From the NCBI GenBank assembly GCA_016124315.1, contig WGNW01000065.1:1-55703 (forward strand): a DNA stretch of 55,703 nucleotides, written 5' to 3'. Shown in pieces: positions 27,544-37,511 of the stretch. Below the pieces are notes generated by a model. It saw only the letters and a list, made by a program, of their open reading frames with translations, did not search any database and was not told the DNA's origin. A program made the position numbers and the translations under genes. Numbering within the stretch: position 1 is the first letter of the stretch; each line of letters starts with the position of its first letter. Source of the DNA: Alphaproteobacteria bacterium. Its GTDB lineage: Bacteria > Pseudomonadota > Alphaproteobacteria > SMXS01.

Positions 27544-30500
27544 ATGCGTAAGAATCAGGTGCTGGCGACAGTCAGCGGTCTCGCTATCGCGGTGGGAATG
27601 GCTGGCGGTGCTCTGGCCGACACGAATCCCAACCTACAGATCGACTGGCTGGCGCAGACCATCGCCATCGACCCCGGATCGAATGCGGACGAGATCGCGA
27701 ACGTCCAGATCAACAGTGCCGTGGCTTTTACCGCATCGGTTCTGACAGCCGATATCGGCGATCCCTCTTCCGGCTTCCAGGACTATGATGGAGGCATCGT
27801 GGCGATCGACGTGCTGTCGAACCAGGTGTACACGTCGGCTTACCCCCTGATCTCGACCAACACCGCCGACTTCTGGATTGCGACCAGCACCGATCCGGAT
27901 GGTTCGGCCGTCACCGTCTCGTCGCTCAGCGTCAACAAGGCCGCTTCGTCCGTGCTGTCCACGGTGTCCGCGGCCGAGGTCCTGGCTAGTTCGGAGGATC
28001 TGGGCGCGGGCAGCTCCCAGAATGTCAACAGCAACTCGATCACCGCCTCGGCCACGGCCAATACCGTGAACAGCGCGCTCACGGGCGACATCAACCCGGA
28101 CATCCTGGGTGGCGAGCGCGGCGTGGCGGAAATCAACCGCACTTCCGGCCAGATCAACGCCAGTGCCACCGGCCTCGTCTCGTCGGCCCAGTACAATGCC
28201 GACATGGCGGATTCCAGCGCGTCGGTCGATTCGTCGCGCATCGGCTCGCTGGCGACGGTCAACGACAAGACCACCACCATCCAGGGCGTCGACCTGAACG
28301 TGGTCGGCAACAGCATCGAGGCGGCGTTCACGGGCAATGACGGCACCAATACCGTCGACATCAACGACGCGCTCGACCCCAACCACACCAGCTATTCGAC
28401 CCTCGCGGGCGGTTCCCTGGGCGTGGCGAGCTCGCAGACCAACGGCCCGTCGAACAATCCGTCGACCTACACGGCCCAGGTGAAGGGATCGGTCATCGAG
28501 GCCGGCGACAGCGGCACGGCCACCGAGATCGGCAATCTGACGGACAGCGCGATCACGTTCAGCGCCAACGACATCCAGTCGATGGCCACCGGCAACACGG
28601 CCACCAATACGCTGCATACGATCGGCGTGAACATCGACGGCGAGTTCCCGGGCGGCACCCGCGAATATTCCGCCATGGCCAATTCCGGATCGCCCGTATT
28701 GGCGGGCGGTCAGGTCCGTGCGATCGGCGATCTGTTCGTTGCAAGCCTGCAGGACGGCGAGGCGCTGTCACTTGTCAGCGACGTCGGCACCGGCGGCGAC
28801 GGCGACCTGAATGTGCTGGTCGAGAACGTCGCGTCGTCCACCGTACTGGCGGGCGACGGCAATCTGTCCGACAAGGTGGCCGACGGCAACAGCATCGGGG
28901 CCAGCGCCACGTTCAACACCGTCGTCAATACCATCAACGTCGAGGACGCGACCACATTCAGCGGCGCCGTCTCCATGTCGAGCGGTCAGGCGATGGCCAA
29001 TGGCAGCGCCGCTAAGTCGACGTCCAACGGCGATCTCACGGTCAGCGTGGCCACCGCCGGCAGCAAGGTCGGCAGCATCAAGGACAGCGCCGTGACCGTC
29101 GACGGCAACAGCCTGTTCAGCCAGACGGAGGGCAATGTCGGGACCAACACCATCTCCATCGCTGGGACGGACATCACCGGCGGCAACGTGAAGTCCCAGA
29201 CGGGTTCGGGCTTCCATCCCACCCGTTCCGACCATTTCAACCTGGCGCCGCGTACCTCGACGGACTTCGCGCTGGTCAGCGCTCAGCGCGCCTCCGACTC
29301 CGACGCCTCCGCCGCGACCGTCGGCAGCGTCGTGGTCAAGGCGGCCGACGTATCGGGTCTGGCGGCCTCGACGATCGACACGTCGGCCATCAGCGCCTCG
29401 GGCAACAGTTCCTCCTCGCTGGCGATCGCCAACCGGATCGGCGAAAACAGCATCACGGTCGACGGAACCAGTGTGGACGCGACCATGGGCGTCGTGAACT
29501 GGCAGCTGACCCAGGGCGGCGACGGCGTGGCGACCGACCATTACGCGCTGAGCGCGTCGGTGTCTCCCACCGACGACGTCGCCCTCGCCGGCGATGCCGT
29601 GGTGGATGTGAACGCCACGGTCCTGCGCACGGTCGATTCCTCCATCAATGCCGACGCCAACGACATCAGCGCGCGGGTCTACGGCAACCTGGTGGACGCC
29701 AACACGAATTCGCTGAACGTCACCGGCGTCACGGTCAGCGACGCGCTGGCGATCGACAACGCCGAGGCGAAGGTCGACCGGCTCGCCAATGCCGACAGCC
29801 TGCCCCTCACCTACATCGACGGCGGCTTCATGGTCCTCAACGACCAGAGCGTCGAGGACACCAGCAACAAGATTCTCGGTGACGTTCCCTGGGCGGCGAC
29901 GGTGACCGGCAACTTCGTCGACGTGAGCGTCGGCAGCACGGACACCACCGCGTCGATCAAGAACTCGACGGTGACCGCGAGCGACAACACGATCACGGGC
30001 GCCATCACCGTAAACCAGGGCAACAGCGGCCTCACCGTTGCTGCGACCTCGCTCGATGCCAACAGCACGCTCGTCAATACCCAGTCGTACCTCAACGAAG
30101 CCGGCGGCGTGTCCGACCGGTCGGGCAGCCTGAAGGTCAGCGTGACGGGCAACACCCAGGTGGCCATCGACTCCGGATCCGGCGCCTCGATCGTCGACAC
30201 GACCGCCCAGGCGAACGGCAACGACGTCCTCGCCTCCGGCCGGATCAACAGCGCCGCCAACGCGGTGGACATCACCGCGCAGACGCAGACCGTCACCAAC
30301 GTGATCGGCGCGGTCGACAAGAACGAGGTGAGGGTGGGCGTCACCCTGTCAGCGGGACTTTATCGCAGCATCACGACGGTCCGCTCCGAAACCGGGCTCG
30401 CCAACGACCAGGCGTTCGACGCTCTCGCGCCGACCGGCATCGCCGTCTCCATCGACAATGCGGACACGCTGCTCACGCTCACCACCAATGCCGGCACCAT

Positions 30501-32823
30501 GGTTGACAGCGTCGGTGAGACCAACGGCAACTCGTTGCGCTCTCAGGCGCTCGGCAACGACGCCTCGAACTCGCTGGCCCTCAATGTCGGCTCCTTCGAC
30601 CTGACCGGCGCCGGTACGGGCGGCGCGCTGGTCAACGGCCCGCTGGGCGTCATCGGCAACAACCAGACGGCCGTCAACAACGCGGTCGACAGCGGCTCCT
30701 TCGCGCCCACCATCAGCAAGTCCGACATCATCACCAACGCGGACGCGGTGGATGCCATCAGCGGGTCCAACCTGTCGGCCGACTCCAACAGCATCCGCAC
30801 CTTGGCCCGCATCAACAACGGCGTGAACACGCTCGATGTCTCCGGTTCGACCTACGACAACATCGTGACGGCGACGCCGCGCATCCGTGCCCTGGATGTT
30901 GACACGGTTGGCAACCCGGGCATCTCGGCGGCGGCCGACGATCTGGCGTTCGGCATCGGTTCCTACCAGATCAACGCCTACAACATCGCCACCAAGCTCG
31001 ACACCAACACCATCCAGGTGCAGTCCAGCGGCGCGGCCACCATCGACGGTTCGTCCCTGTCGGTGTCCGGCAATGCCCTGGTGGCCGAGGGCCGCGCCAA
31101 CGACGTGGCGAACAGCTTCGGCGGCGGCTTCACCAACGACGCCCTGTCCGGCTTCATCGTCACCGTCCAGCAGACCGAGGATGGCGGCGCCACCCTCGGT
31201 GCCACGGCCAGCACCAATACCGTCAAGCTGACCGCCGATGCCGGCGCCAACACCCTGACCGACAGCAGCTTCAATGTGGACGGCAACGCCGTTGCCGCGC
31301 TGATCTCGGCCAACCGGGCCTCCAACTACGCCGCGGCATCGGTCACCAACGCCACCAGCGGCAGCGGATATACCACCCCCAGTGCGGTGGTCGATGCGTC
31401 GCTCACCAAGGGCGACCTGACGGCCAACGTGGACTTCGGCATCGTCAACGCGCAGGGTTCCGAGACCACTGCCGGGCCGGCCGACAAGCTGACCGCGACC
31501 GTGTCCACGACGACCATCGTGTCGGATCTCGACACGCTGGTCTCCGGCACGGCGACCGTGGACAACAACCTCGTCCTCGCCCAGTCGGTCATCCATAGCG
31601 CCACCAAGTCCACGTCCGACCCGTCGATGAACTACGGCAATCTGCTGACCATCGATGCGTCGGCCAATGTGGGGACCGTCGGCGACATCCCGAGCGCGGC
31701 GATCATCTCCCAGCAGGTGATCTCGGCCGGCAGTACGTCGACCGCCGCCCTCACGACCACCAAGATCGGCACCACCATCAACGATCCTTCCAACGCCGCG
31801 TCGGCCTCGGCGTCCGTATCGGGCAACCAGGCTCTCGCTCAGGCGACCGGCGGCGTCGCCACCAACCGGCTGAACGTGAATGCGGGTGCCGACATTCTCG
31901 GCGGTACGCCGGCCGCGGCGCCGGTGTTCGGCACCGCCAACAAGTACACGCTCAATGCAGACTACAACGTCCTCAACGACCAGTTCGGTACCGGGACCAT
32001 CGCGGCGAGCGCCACGACGACGACTCTCCTGGCGACTCTCAACGACTCGGTGAGCTCCGACTCGGTAACCGTCGACGACAACGTGGTGCAGGCGGCCGCC
32101 ACCGGCTTCAGCGAGACCTCGATCCTCGACATGACGGCCGGGGCATCGAGCGACGTGACCGGTCAGGTGGGGAACGCCCAGACACTGACCAACTCCGGCG
32201 TCAGCACCTCGCTGACCGGGACCACCATCGCCAGCACCATCGACGGCGACGCGCTCAACAGCGGCCTGACGGTGTCGGGCAACCAGGCCTCGGCGCTGAC
32301 GACCGGCAACACCGCCCTCAATGCCCTGCTCACCAGCGCCGACGCGTCGTTGCAGGAAAGCAGCGGCGCAGGCGGCACCGTGAGCTCGGCCACGGGCATC
32401 TCCGTCACCGGCGCCGACTACGCCGTGCTCAACTGGCAGCAGAACAATGGCGGCACCCTGTCCAGCAGCGTCAGCACCACCGGGATCGGCGCGGACAACC
32501 TCAGCGGCGCGGGCGGCGTGGACAGCAGCTCGGTCGAGGTGATGAACAACCAGGTTCAGGCCAGCACGACCGCCAACAATGCGGTCAATACGCTGGTGCT
32601 GAACACGGGCACGTTCCAGCACCCGAGCGCGTCGGTCTCCAACCTGCAGACCGCCTCCAACACCTCGGTCAGCGCCTCGGTCGACACCGCCGGCGTCGGC
32701 ATTGGCCTGGGCGGCGGCCTGATCAGCGGCACCAGCAGCAACAGCTCGTTCACCGTGCGCGGCAACTCCATCGGCGCCACGGCGGTGGGCAATGCGGCGA
32801 CCAACAGCGTGCTGGGCAACTGA
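27544..32823 (+). CDS. giant secreted repeat protein, about 20 imperfect GN-motif repeats
   Basis: A 1759-residue protein of unknown function. Start 27544 is chosen because GGGGG lies 6 bases before the ATG and a signal peptide follows at once (QVLATVSGLAIAVGMAGGALA, cut before DTN); the in-frame GTG at 27478 adds a poor leader. The mature protein is low in Cys, Lys and aromatics and rich in Ser, Thr, Ala, Asn, Asp and Gly. The motif [GSD]-N-x-[ILV]-x-A-x-A-x-G-N-x3-N-[ST]-[ILV] recurs about 20 times at an average spacing near 87 residues (range roughly 67-109), the last copy at the C-terminus (GNSIGATAVGNAATNSV). It is usually preceded by [DN]-S-[ST]-[IVL]-x-V-x and followed ~25-50 residues later by a second submotif, [VL]-[NS]-x-Q. 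A beta-solenoid or amyloid-like fibre subunit is likely. No membrane anchor or sortase signal is visible at the C-terminus. An intrinsic terminator follows the gene. Confidence 0.85.
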   Translation: MRKNQVLATVSGLAIAVGMAGGALADTNPNLQIDWLAQTIAIDPGSNADEIANVQINSAVAFTASVLTADIGDPSSGFQDYDGGIVAIDVLSNQVYTSAYPLISTNTADFWIATSTDPDGSAVTVSSLSVNKAASSVLSTVSAAEVLASSEDLGAGSSQNVNSNSITASATANTVNSALTGDINPDILGGERGVAEINRTSGQINASATGLVSSAQYNADMADSSASVDSSRIGSLATVNDKTTTIQGVDLNVVGNSIEAAFTGNDGTNTVDINDALDPNHTSYSTLAGGSLGVASSQTNGPSNNPSTYTAQVKGSVIEAGDSGTATEIGNLTDSAITFSANDIQSMATGNTATNTLHTIGVNIDGEFPGGTREYSAMANSGSPVLAGGQVRAIGDLFVASLQDGEALSLVSDVGTGGDGDLNVLVENVASSTVLAGDGNLSDKVADGNSIGASATFNTVVNTINVEDATTFSGAVSMSSGQAMANGSAAKSTSNGDLTVSVATAGSKVGSIKDSAVTVDGNSLFSQTEGNVGTNTISIAGTDITGGNVKSQTGSGFHPTRSDHFNLAPRTSTDFALVSAQRASDSDASAATVGSVVVKAADVSGLAASTIDTSAISASGNSSSSLAIANRIGENSITVDGTSVDATMGVVNWQLTQGGDGVATDHYALSASVSPTDDVALAGDAVVDVNATVLRTVDSSINADANDISARVYGNLVDANTNSLNVTGVTVSDALAIDNAEAKVDRLANADSLPLTYIDGGFMVLNDQSVEDTSNKILGDVPWAATVTGNFVDVSVGSTDTTASIKNSTVTASDNTITGAITVNQGNSGLTVAATSLDANSTLVNTQSYLNEAGGVSDRSGSLKVSVTGNTQVAIDSGSGASIVDTTAQANGNDVLASGRINSAANAVDITAQTQTVTNVIGAVDKNEVRVGVTLSAGLYRSITTVRSETGLANDQAFDALAPTGIAVSIDNADTLLTLTTNAGTMVDSVGETNGNSLRSQALGNDASNSLALNVGSFDLTGAGTGGALVNGPLGVIGNNQTAVNNAVDSGSFAPTISKSDIITNADAVDAISGSNLSADSNSIRTLARINNGVNTLDVSGSTYDNIVTATPRIRALDVDTVGNPGISAAADDLAFGIGSYQINAYNIATKLDTNTIQVQSSGAATIDGSSLSVSGNALVAEGRANDVANSFGGGFTNDALSGFIVTVQQTEDGGATLGATASTNTVKLTADAGANTLTDSSFNVDGNAVAALISANRASNYAAASVTNATSGSGYTTPSAVVDASLTKGDLTANVDFGIVNAQGSETTAGPADKLTATVSTTTIVSDLDTLVSGTATVDNNLVLAQSVIHSATKSTSDPSMNYGNLLTIDASANVGTVGDIPSAAIISQQVISAGSTSTAALTTTKIGTTINDPSNAASASASVSGNQALAQATGGVATNRLNVNAGADILGGTPAAAPVFGTANKYTLNADYNVLNDQFGTGTIAASATTTTLLATLNDSVSSDSVTVDDNVVQAAATGFSETSILDMTAGASSDVTGQVGNAQTLTNSGVSTSLTGTTIASTIDGDALNSGLTVSGNQASALTTGNTALNALLTSADASLQESSGAGGTVSSATGISVTGADYAVLNWQQNNGGTLSSSVSTTGIGADNLSGAGGVDSSSVEVMNNQVQASTTANNAVNTLVLNTGTFQHPSASVSNLQTASNTSVSASVDTAGVGIGLGGGLISGTSSNSSFTVRGNSIGATAVGNAATNSVLGN

Positions 32824-32850
32824 TCGCCCGAAGCGGCGCAACCCGATCAG

Positions 32851-32884
32851 AAGGGCCGGAACCATGTTCCGGCCCTTTCTCTTT
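32851..32884 (+). terminator. intrinsic terminator after the giant repeat protein gene
   Basis: A perfect 12-bp stem (AAGGGCCGGAAC / GTTCCGGCCCTT) with a 3-base loop (CAT) is followed by a T-rich tail (TCTCTTTG). It lies 27 bases after the stop of the giant gene and ends about 40 bases before the next ATG. Confidence 0.85.
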
Positions 32885-32924
32885 GCGCTATAGTGAACGG
32901 CGGCACGTCCGGGGGTGAACCGCC

Positions 32925-33995
32925 ATGATCTTCCGCCAGCTCTACGACCCGCAATCCTCCACCTACAGCTACCTGCTCGCCGATCCCAGATCCCGGGAAG
33001 CGGTGCTGATCGATCCGGTGTTCGAACAGGTCCGCCGGGAGGCAGCGCTGATCGAGGAACTGGGCCTGCGGCTGCTCTATACGCTGGAAACCCACGTCCA
33101 CGCCGACCATGTCACCGGCGCCTGGCTGCTGCGCAGCCGCCTGGGCAGCCAGATCGGCGTGTCCGCCCGGGGCGGCGCCGAGGGCGCCGACCTCGTGTTC
33201 GACGACGGCGACCGGATTGCGTTCGGTGCGCGCCACCTGGAGGTGATGGCGACGCCGGGCCATACCAGCGGCTGCAGCACCTTCGTGCTCGACGATCGCT
33301 CCATGGCCTTCACCGGCGACTGCCTGCTCATCCGGGGCTGCGGACGGACCGATTTCCAGCAGGGCGATCCCGCCGTCATGTACCACTCGGTGCGCGACCG
33401 CATCTTCGGCCTGCCGGACGACTGCCTGCTCTACCCGGGTCACGACTACAAGGGCTCCACCGTCACCAGCGTGACCGAGGAAAAGCTCTACAACCCGCGC
33501 CTCGGCATCGATATCGGCATCGAGGACTTCTCGGGCTACATGCGCAATCTCGGCCTGCCGCACCCGAAGATGATGGATCTCGCGGTACCCGCCAATCTGC
33601 GCTGCGGCGAGCCGGAAGGCCCCGCTTCCCAGGCGGCCGATCCGGACTGGGCGCCGCTGAACTACACCTATGCCGGCTTGTGGGAGGTCCAGCCCCAGTG
33701 GCTGGAGGAACACCACCAGACGGTCCAGATCGTCGATGTCCGCGAAGCCGAGGAATTCGACGGCATCCTCGGCCACATCGAGGGCGCGCGCCTGATGCCG
33801 CTCCAGGACCTGAAGCGCCAGGCCGAAGGGCTCGACCGGCACAAGCCGGTCGTCACCGTCTGCCGTTCCGGCGCCCGCTCGGCCCAGGCGGCGATCCTGC
33901 TGGAGAAGGAAGGATTTGGCAGGGTGGCCAACCTGGCCGGCGGCATGTTGCGCTGGCGCGCCCAGCGCCTGCCGGTCGAGGGCGTGCACGGCTGA
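32925..33995 (+). CDS. persulfide dioxygenase-rhodanese fusion
   Basis: A 356-residue protein. Residues 1-~240 are a metallo-beta-lactamase fold of the ETHE1 type with THVHADH (residues ~56-62), [21 protein letters not shown] and LYPGHDYKG. These supply the iron ligands and substrate loop of glutathione-persulfide dioxygenase. Residues ~255-350 are a rhodanese domain with [18 protein letters not shown] and the active-site loop CRSGARS, whose Cys is intact. Together they oxidise and transfer sulfane sulfur during sulfide detoxification. Fusions of this kind are known. It is a single gene after a terminator and converges on an SDR gene. Confidence 0.9.
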   Translation: MIFRQLYDPQSSTYSYLLADPRSREAVLIDPVFEQVRREAALIEELGLRLLYTLETHVHADHVTGAWLLRSRLGSQIGVSARGGAEGADLVFDDGDRIAFGARHLEVMATPGHTSGCSTFVLDDRSMAFTGDCLLIRGCGRTDFQQGDPAVMYHSVRDRIFGLPDDCLLYPGHDYKGSTVTSVTEEKLYNPRLGIDIGIEDFSGYMRNLGLPHPKMMDLAVPANLRCGEPEGPASQAADPDWAPLNYTYAGLWEVQPQWLEEHHQTVQIVDVREAEEFDGILGHIEGARLMPLQDLKRQAEGLDRHKPVVTVCRSGARSAQAAILLEKEGFGRVANLAGGMLRWRAQRLPVEGVHG

Positions 33996-34028
33996 TCGCG
34001 GTCGCCCTCCGACGGCTGTGGGCGAGCC

Positions 34029-34853
34029 CTATCCTCGCTTGCCGGCCTCGCGAAGCACCGCCGGCTCCTGCTGGTGGAAGGCGGCGCTGCCTGGCGCGGT
34101 GGTCGCCCCGGCGTCCACCGCCAGCGTCTGACCGGTGACGTAGCGCGCCTCGTCGCTGGCCAGGTAGAGCAGCGCATTGGCGATATCCACCGGATAGGCG
34201 GCGATGCCGAGCGGCGAGGTCGCCTTGAAGGCCGCCGCCGTCTTCTCCTCGTCGTTCACATCGCCGGTCACCGCGCTCGCCGTCATGGGCGTCACCGTGC
34301 CGGCGGGCGCCACCGCGTTCACCCGGATGCCGCTGCCGGCCAGTTCCGACGCCACCGACTTGGTCAGACCCACCACGCCGTGCTTGGCGGCGGTGTAGGC
34401 GTGCGGCCCGAGCCCGCCGAGAATGCCCGCCGTGCTCGACAGCGACAGGATGACGCCAGAACCCTGCGGCTGCATCACCCGCGCCGCGTGCTTCATGCCG
34501 AGGAACACGCCCCGCAGCAGCACGGCGATGGTGGTGTCCCACGCCTCCACCGTGGTCCTGGCGATGGGCCCGATGGCGCCGACGATGCCGGCGTTGTTGA
34601 CCATGATATCCAGCCGGCCGAACTCGGCCACGGCGAGATCGACGGCCGCGGCCACGTCCACCTCCTTGGTGACGTCCGTGCGGATGAACCGGCCCCGGTC
34701 GCCGAATTCCGCCGCTGCCCGCGCGCCCGCCTCGCCCTGGAGATCGGCGATCACCACCGAGGCTCCCTCCTCGACGAAGCGCCGGGCGGTGCCCAATCCA
34801 ATGCCGCTGCCGCCGCCCGTGATGACGGCGATCCTGCCCTGAAGTCTTGCCAA
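34029..34853 (-). CDS. SDR-family oxidoreductase
   Basis: A 274-residue classical short-chain dehydrogenase/reductase. The NAD(P) motif TGGGSGIG is at residues ~13-20, NNAGIVG near 90, catalytic Ser in SLSSTAG near 142, and the YxxxK pair in AYTAAKHG near 155. Asp in IADLQG at the end of the second strand favours NAD(H). The substrate is unknown. It converges on the persulfide dioxygenase gene and is divergent from the TonB-dependent receptor gene. Confidence 0.88.
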   Translation of the reverse strand: MARLQGRIAVITGGGSGIGLGTARRFVEEGASVVIADLQGEAGARAAAEFGDRGRFIRTDVTKEVDVAAAVDLAVAEFGRLDIMVNNAGIVGAIGPIARTTVEAWDTTIAVLLRGVFLGMKHAARVMQPQGSGVILSLSSTAGILGGLGPHAYTAAKHGVVGLTKSVASELAGSGIRVNAVAPAGTVTPMTASAVTGDVNDEEKTAAAFKATSPLGIAAYPVDIANALLYLASDEARYVTGQTLAVDAGATTAPGSAAFHQQEPAVLREAGKRG

Positions 34854-35150
34854 GCCTCGCTCTCCCCTTCACCGCCGGCCGACGTGATTGCCGTCCGGCC
34901 CGTCGATCCTAGAACCTGGAGTGCCGCGAGTGAATCACGGAACCGGCGATTCCGCGGAAAAATCCGACCGCACGGCGATTGAAACGCCGTTGCAACCCCG
35001 GTCGGGAAAATTCCTTTGCGGCTCAACTGTGTATTGTCCCCGGCCACATGTAAGTTTTAACATGGCGCCGCATCGATGGGCTGGGGGATCGCCGTCGGGC
35101 CAGGGCACTAGACGTTAAGTAATTGAGCATCCGGCACGGAGGCGAAGGCC

Positions 35151-37490
35151 ATGGTGACGAATGCCAGTCCCTTGTGGTCGGCCGTCGCCTTTATCAGCCT
35201 GCTGACGACAGGCGCCTGGGTTGGGGGCGCGGAGCCTGCTTGGGCTGCCGCAAAAGAAGAGCCGCGTCCGCACGGCGCCGTGCTAGAGGAAATCATCACC
35301 ACCGCCCGCAAGCGGGTCGAGAACGTGCAGCACGTCCCCGGCACCATCACCGTGCTGCCCGAATTGCTGCTGAGCCACTACGGAATCGACTCCCTCGACG
35401 ACCTGTCCGTCGTCGCGCCCAACCTGATCATCGAGCCGGACAACGTCTCCAGCCGGACCACGCGCATCACGCTGCGCTCCCAGGTCCAGAACGATACGCT
35501 GATCAGCGTTGACCCGGCGGTCGGCCTGTACCTCGACGGCGTCTACGTGGCGCGTAGCGCCGGGTCGCTGTTCGACCTGGTGGACGTGGAACGCGTCCAG
35601 GTGCTGAACGGCCCGCAGGGCACCCTTTACGGGCGCAACACCACGGGCGGCGCCATCACCATCTCGGCGCGCAAGCCGGAGCCGGAGTTCGGCGGCCGCG
35701 TCACCGCCGGCATCGGCATGTACACGGACGGGCCGGGCAGCCACAACGGCGTCAACCATGACGTCTCGGCGGTGCTCAACGTGCCCTTCTCCAGCAAGCT
35801 GGCGGGGCGGTTCGTCTTTCAGACTTCCGGGCGTGCCGGCTATTCCGAAAACACGCTTCTCAATCGGCCCCTGGACAACGACCAGAGCCTGTCATGGCGC
35901 GCCAGCTTCGCCTGGCAGGTCAGCGACGACGTGGACGTGCTGCTGATCCATGACGGCATGCATTCCCGCGGAAATGAGCGGCTGGCCCAGGTATCCCAGA
36001 TCATTCCCGCGGGGCTCGATCCGCACTGCAGTCTCGCTGATCCCGATCCGGCGAGCGGGGCCGCTTGCGCCATCAACCTGATCCTGACGAACGGCCAGTG
36101 GGGCAAGGCGGCGCTCGATGGCGATCCCCGCCGCAACCAGCAGAACGCCCTGGTGCAGACGGGCCAGCCCGGCCGGCTCGCCACCGACGTGCAGGGCCTG
36201 GCGCTGATCACCACCGCCCATCTGGGCGGCGTGGTGCTGAAGAACATCTCCGCATGGCGGCACATGCAGATGTACAGCTCGTTCGATTTCGATGGCACGG
36301 CCTTCGACATCGGCGAAGCGATACAGACGGACAAGCAGCACCAGCTGTCCACCGAGTTCCAGCTTGCCAACGCCCACGAGAACGCCCGGATCGACTGGCT
36401 GGTCGGCGCGATCTATCTCTACGAGAGCGGCCGCACCGACAACCACGCCCGCGCCCTGGCCTATCTCAATCCCACAAACCCGTTCAGCACCACGGGGCGC
36501 GGCGTCAATCGCACCGCCGGCATCTACGGGCACGTCATCGCCCACCTGAACGACGTGTTCTCGCTGGTGGGCGGCGCCCGCTTCACCTGGGAGCAGCGCA
36601 ACCTGACCGCCGACAGCAGCGACGCGCTCGGCTGCACCGTGCCACCCGAACTCAACCTCGACCTGGCGACCGGCGGCTGCCGCGGCGAGTTCTCCAAGGA
36701 CTACACCCAGGTCACCTGGGAAGCGGGCGCCAACGCCCAGCTGTCGCCGCAGACCATGGTCTTCGCCAAGGTCTCCACCGGCTTCCGCAGCGGCGGTTTC
36801 AACCTGCGCGCCAAGACCGTCCGCTCGTTCGAGCCGTTCAGGCCGGAAAAGGTTCTCAGCGTCGACACCGGGGTGAAGACCTCGTTCCTGGACGGGGCGG
36901 GCCGGGCGAACCTCACGCTGTTCTATGCCAACTACACCGATATCCAACGCAGCGACTTCACCATCGAAGCCGGCAACCTGACCACCTTCATCACCAACGC
37001 CGCCCAGGCCAATGTCTGGGGCGGCGAGCTGGAACTGGATGTCGCGGCGACGTCGGCGCTGCGGCTGCGCGGCACGCTCGGCGTTTCCATCGCTCGATAC
37101 CGCAAGTTCGACTTCGGCGGCCAGGACTTCTCCATGAAGCGCTTCCCGCTCTCGCCGGACGTATCCGCGGGCATCGGCATCGTCTACACCCTGCCGCTGG
37201 ATCTTCTCGACGCCGACTGGACCGTCACCGGAGACTACAACTGGCGCTCGACGGTTTATGACGACGTCGCCAACACGCCCAGCCTGACCCAGCCGGCCTT
37301 CGGGCTGCTGGACCTGCGGCTCGACATCGCCGCGCACGGCCCGCCGGTGACCCTGAGCCTGTTCTGCAAGAACGCCACCAACAAGACCTACCGGGTGACC
37401 GGCAGCACGTTCCTCGACCAGCTCGGCTGGGCCTTCAGCCAATACGGCGAGCCCCGGCGCATCGGCATGCAGGTGGACGTCACCTGGTGA
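35151..37490 (+). CDS. TonB-dependent outer-membrane receptor
   Basis: A 779-residue receptor. The signal peptide (residues ~1-33, ending PAWAA) is followed by a TonB-box-like segment EEIITTARKR. The plug domain runs to about residue 165 and contains LYLDGVYVARS and the typical VLNGPQGTLYGRNTTGGAI. The 22-strand barrel ends MQVDVTW. It imports a scarce ligand, possibly an iron complex or an aromatic/carbohydrate compound; the sphingomonad-like architecture does not tell which. GGAGG precedes the ATG. Upstream, CATGT-N8-ACATG at 35047-35064 is a weak operator candidate. No FecR/FecI pair is nearby. Confidence 0.9.
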   Translation: MVTNASPLWSAVAFISLLTTGAWVGGAEPAWAAAKEEPRPHGAVLEEIITTARKRVENVQHVPGTITVLPELLLSHYGIDSLDDLSVVAPNLIIEPDNVSSRTTRITLRSQVQNDTLISVDPAVGLYLDGVYVARSAGSLFDLVDVERVQVLNGPQGTLYGRNTTGGAITISARKPEPEFGGRVTAGIGMYTDGPGSHNGVNHDVSAVLNVPFSSKLAGRFVFQTSGRAGYSENTLLNRPLDNDQSLSWRASFAWQVSDDVDVLLIHDGMHSRGNERLAQVSQIIPAGLDPHCSLADPDPASGAACAINLILTNGQWGKAALDGDPRRNQQNALVQTGQPGRLATDVQGLALITTAHLGGVVLKNISAWRHMQMYSSFDFDGTAFDIGEAIQTDKQHQLSTEFQLANAHENARIDWLVGAIYLYESGRTDNHARALAYLNPTNPFSTTGRGVNRTAGIYGHVIAHLNDVFSLVGGARFTWEQRNLTADSSDALGCTVPPELNLDLATGGCRGEFSKDYTQVTWEAGANAQLSPQTMVFAKVSTGFRSGGFNLRAKTVRSFEPFRPEKVLSVDTGVKTSFLDGAGRANLTLFYANYTDIQRSDFTIEAGNLTTFITNAAQANVWGGELELDVAATSALRLRGTLGVSIARYRKFDFGGQDFSMKRFPLSPDVSAGIGIVYTLPLDLLDADWTVTGDYNWRSTVYDDVANTPSLTQPAFGLLDLRLDIAAHGPPVTLSLFCKNATNKTYRVTGSTFLDQLGWAFSQYGEPRRIGMQVDVTW

Positions 37491-37511
37491 CCGGCCGGGC
37501 TGCGACCCGCC

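Noticed and set aside
30349-32865. Minus-strand frame of 838 codons opposite the giant repeat gene
   Set aside because: Its apparent repeats are the reverse complement of the plus-strand repeats; there is no signal peptide or ribosome site, and the plus strand has both.
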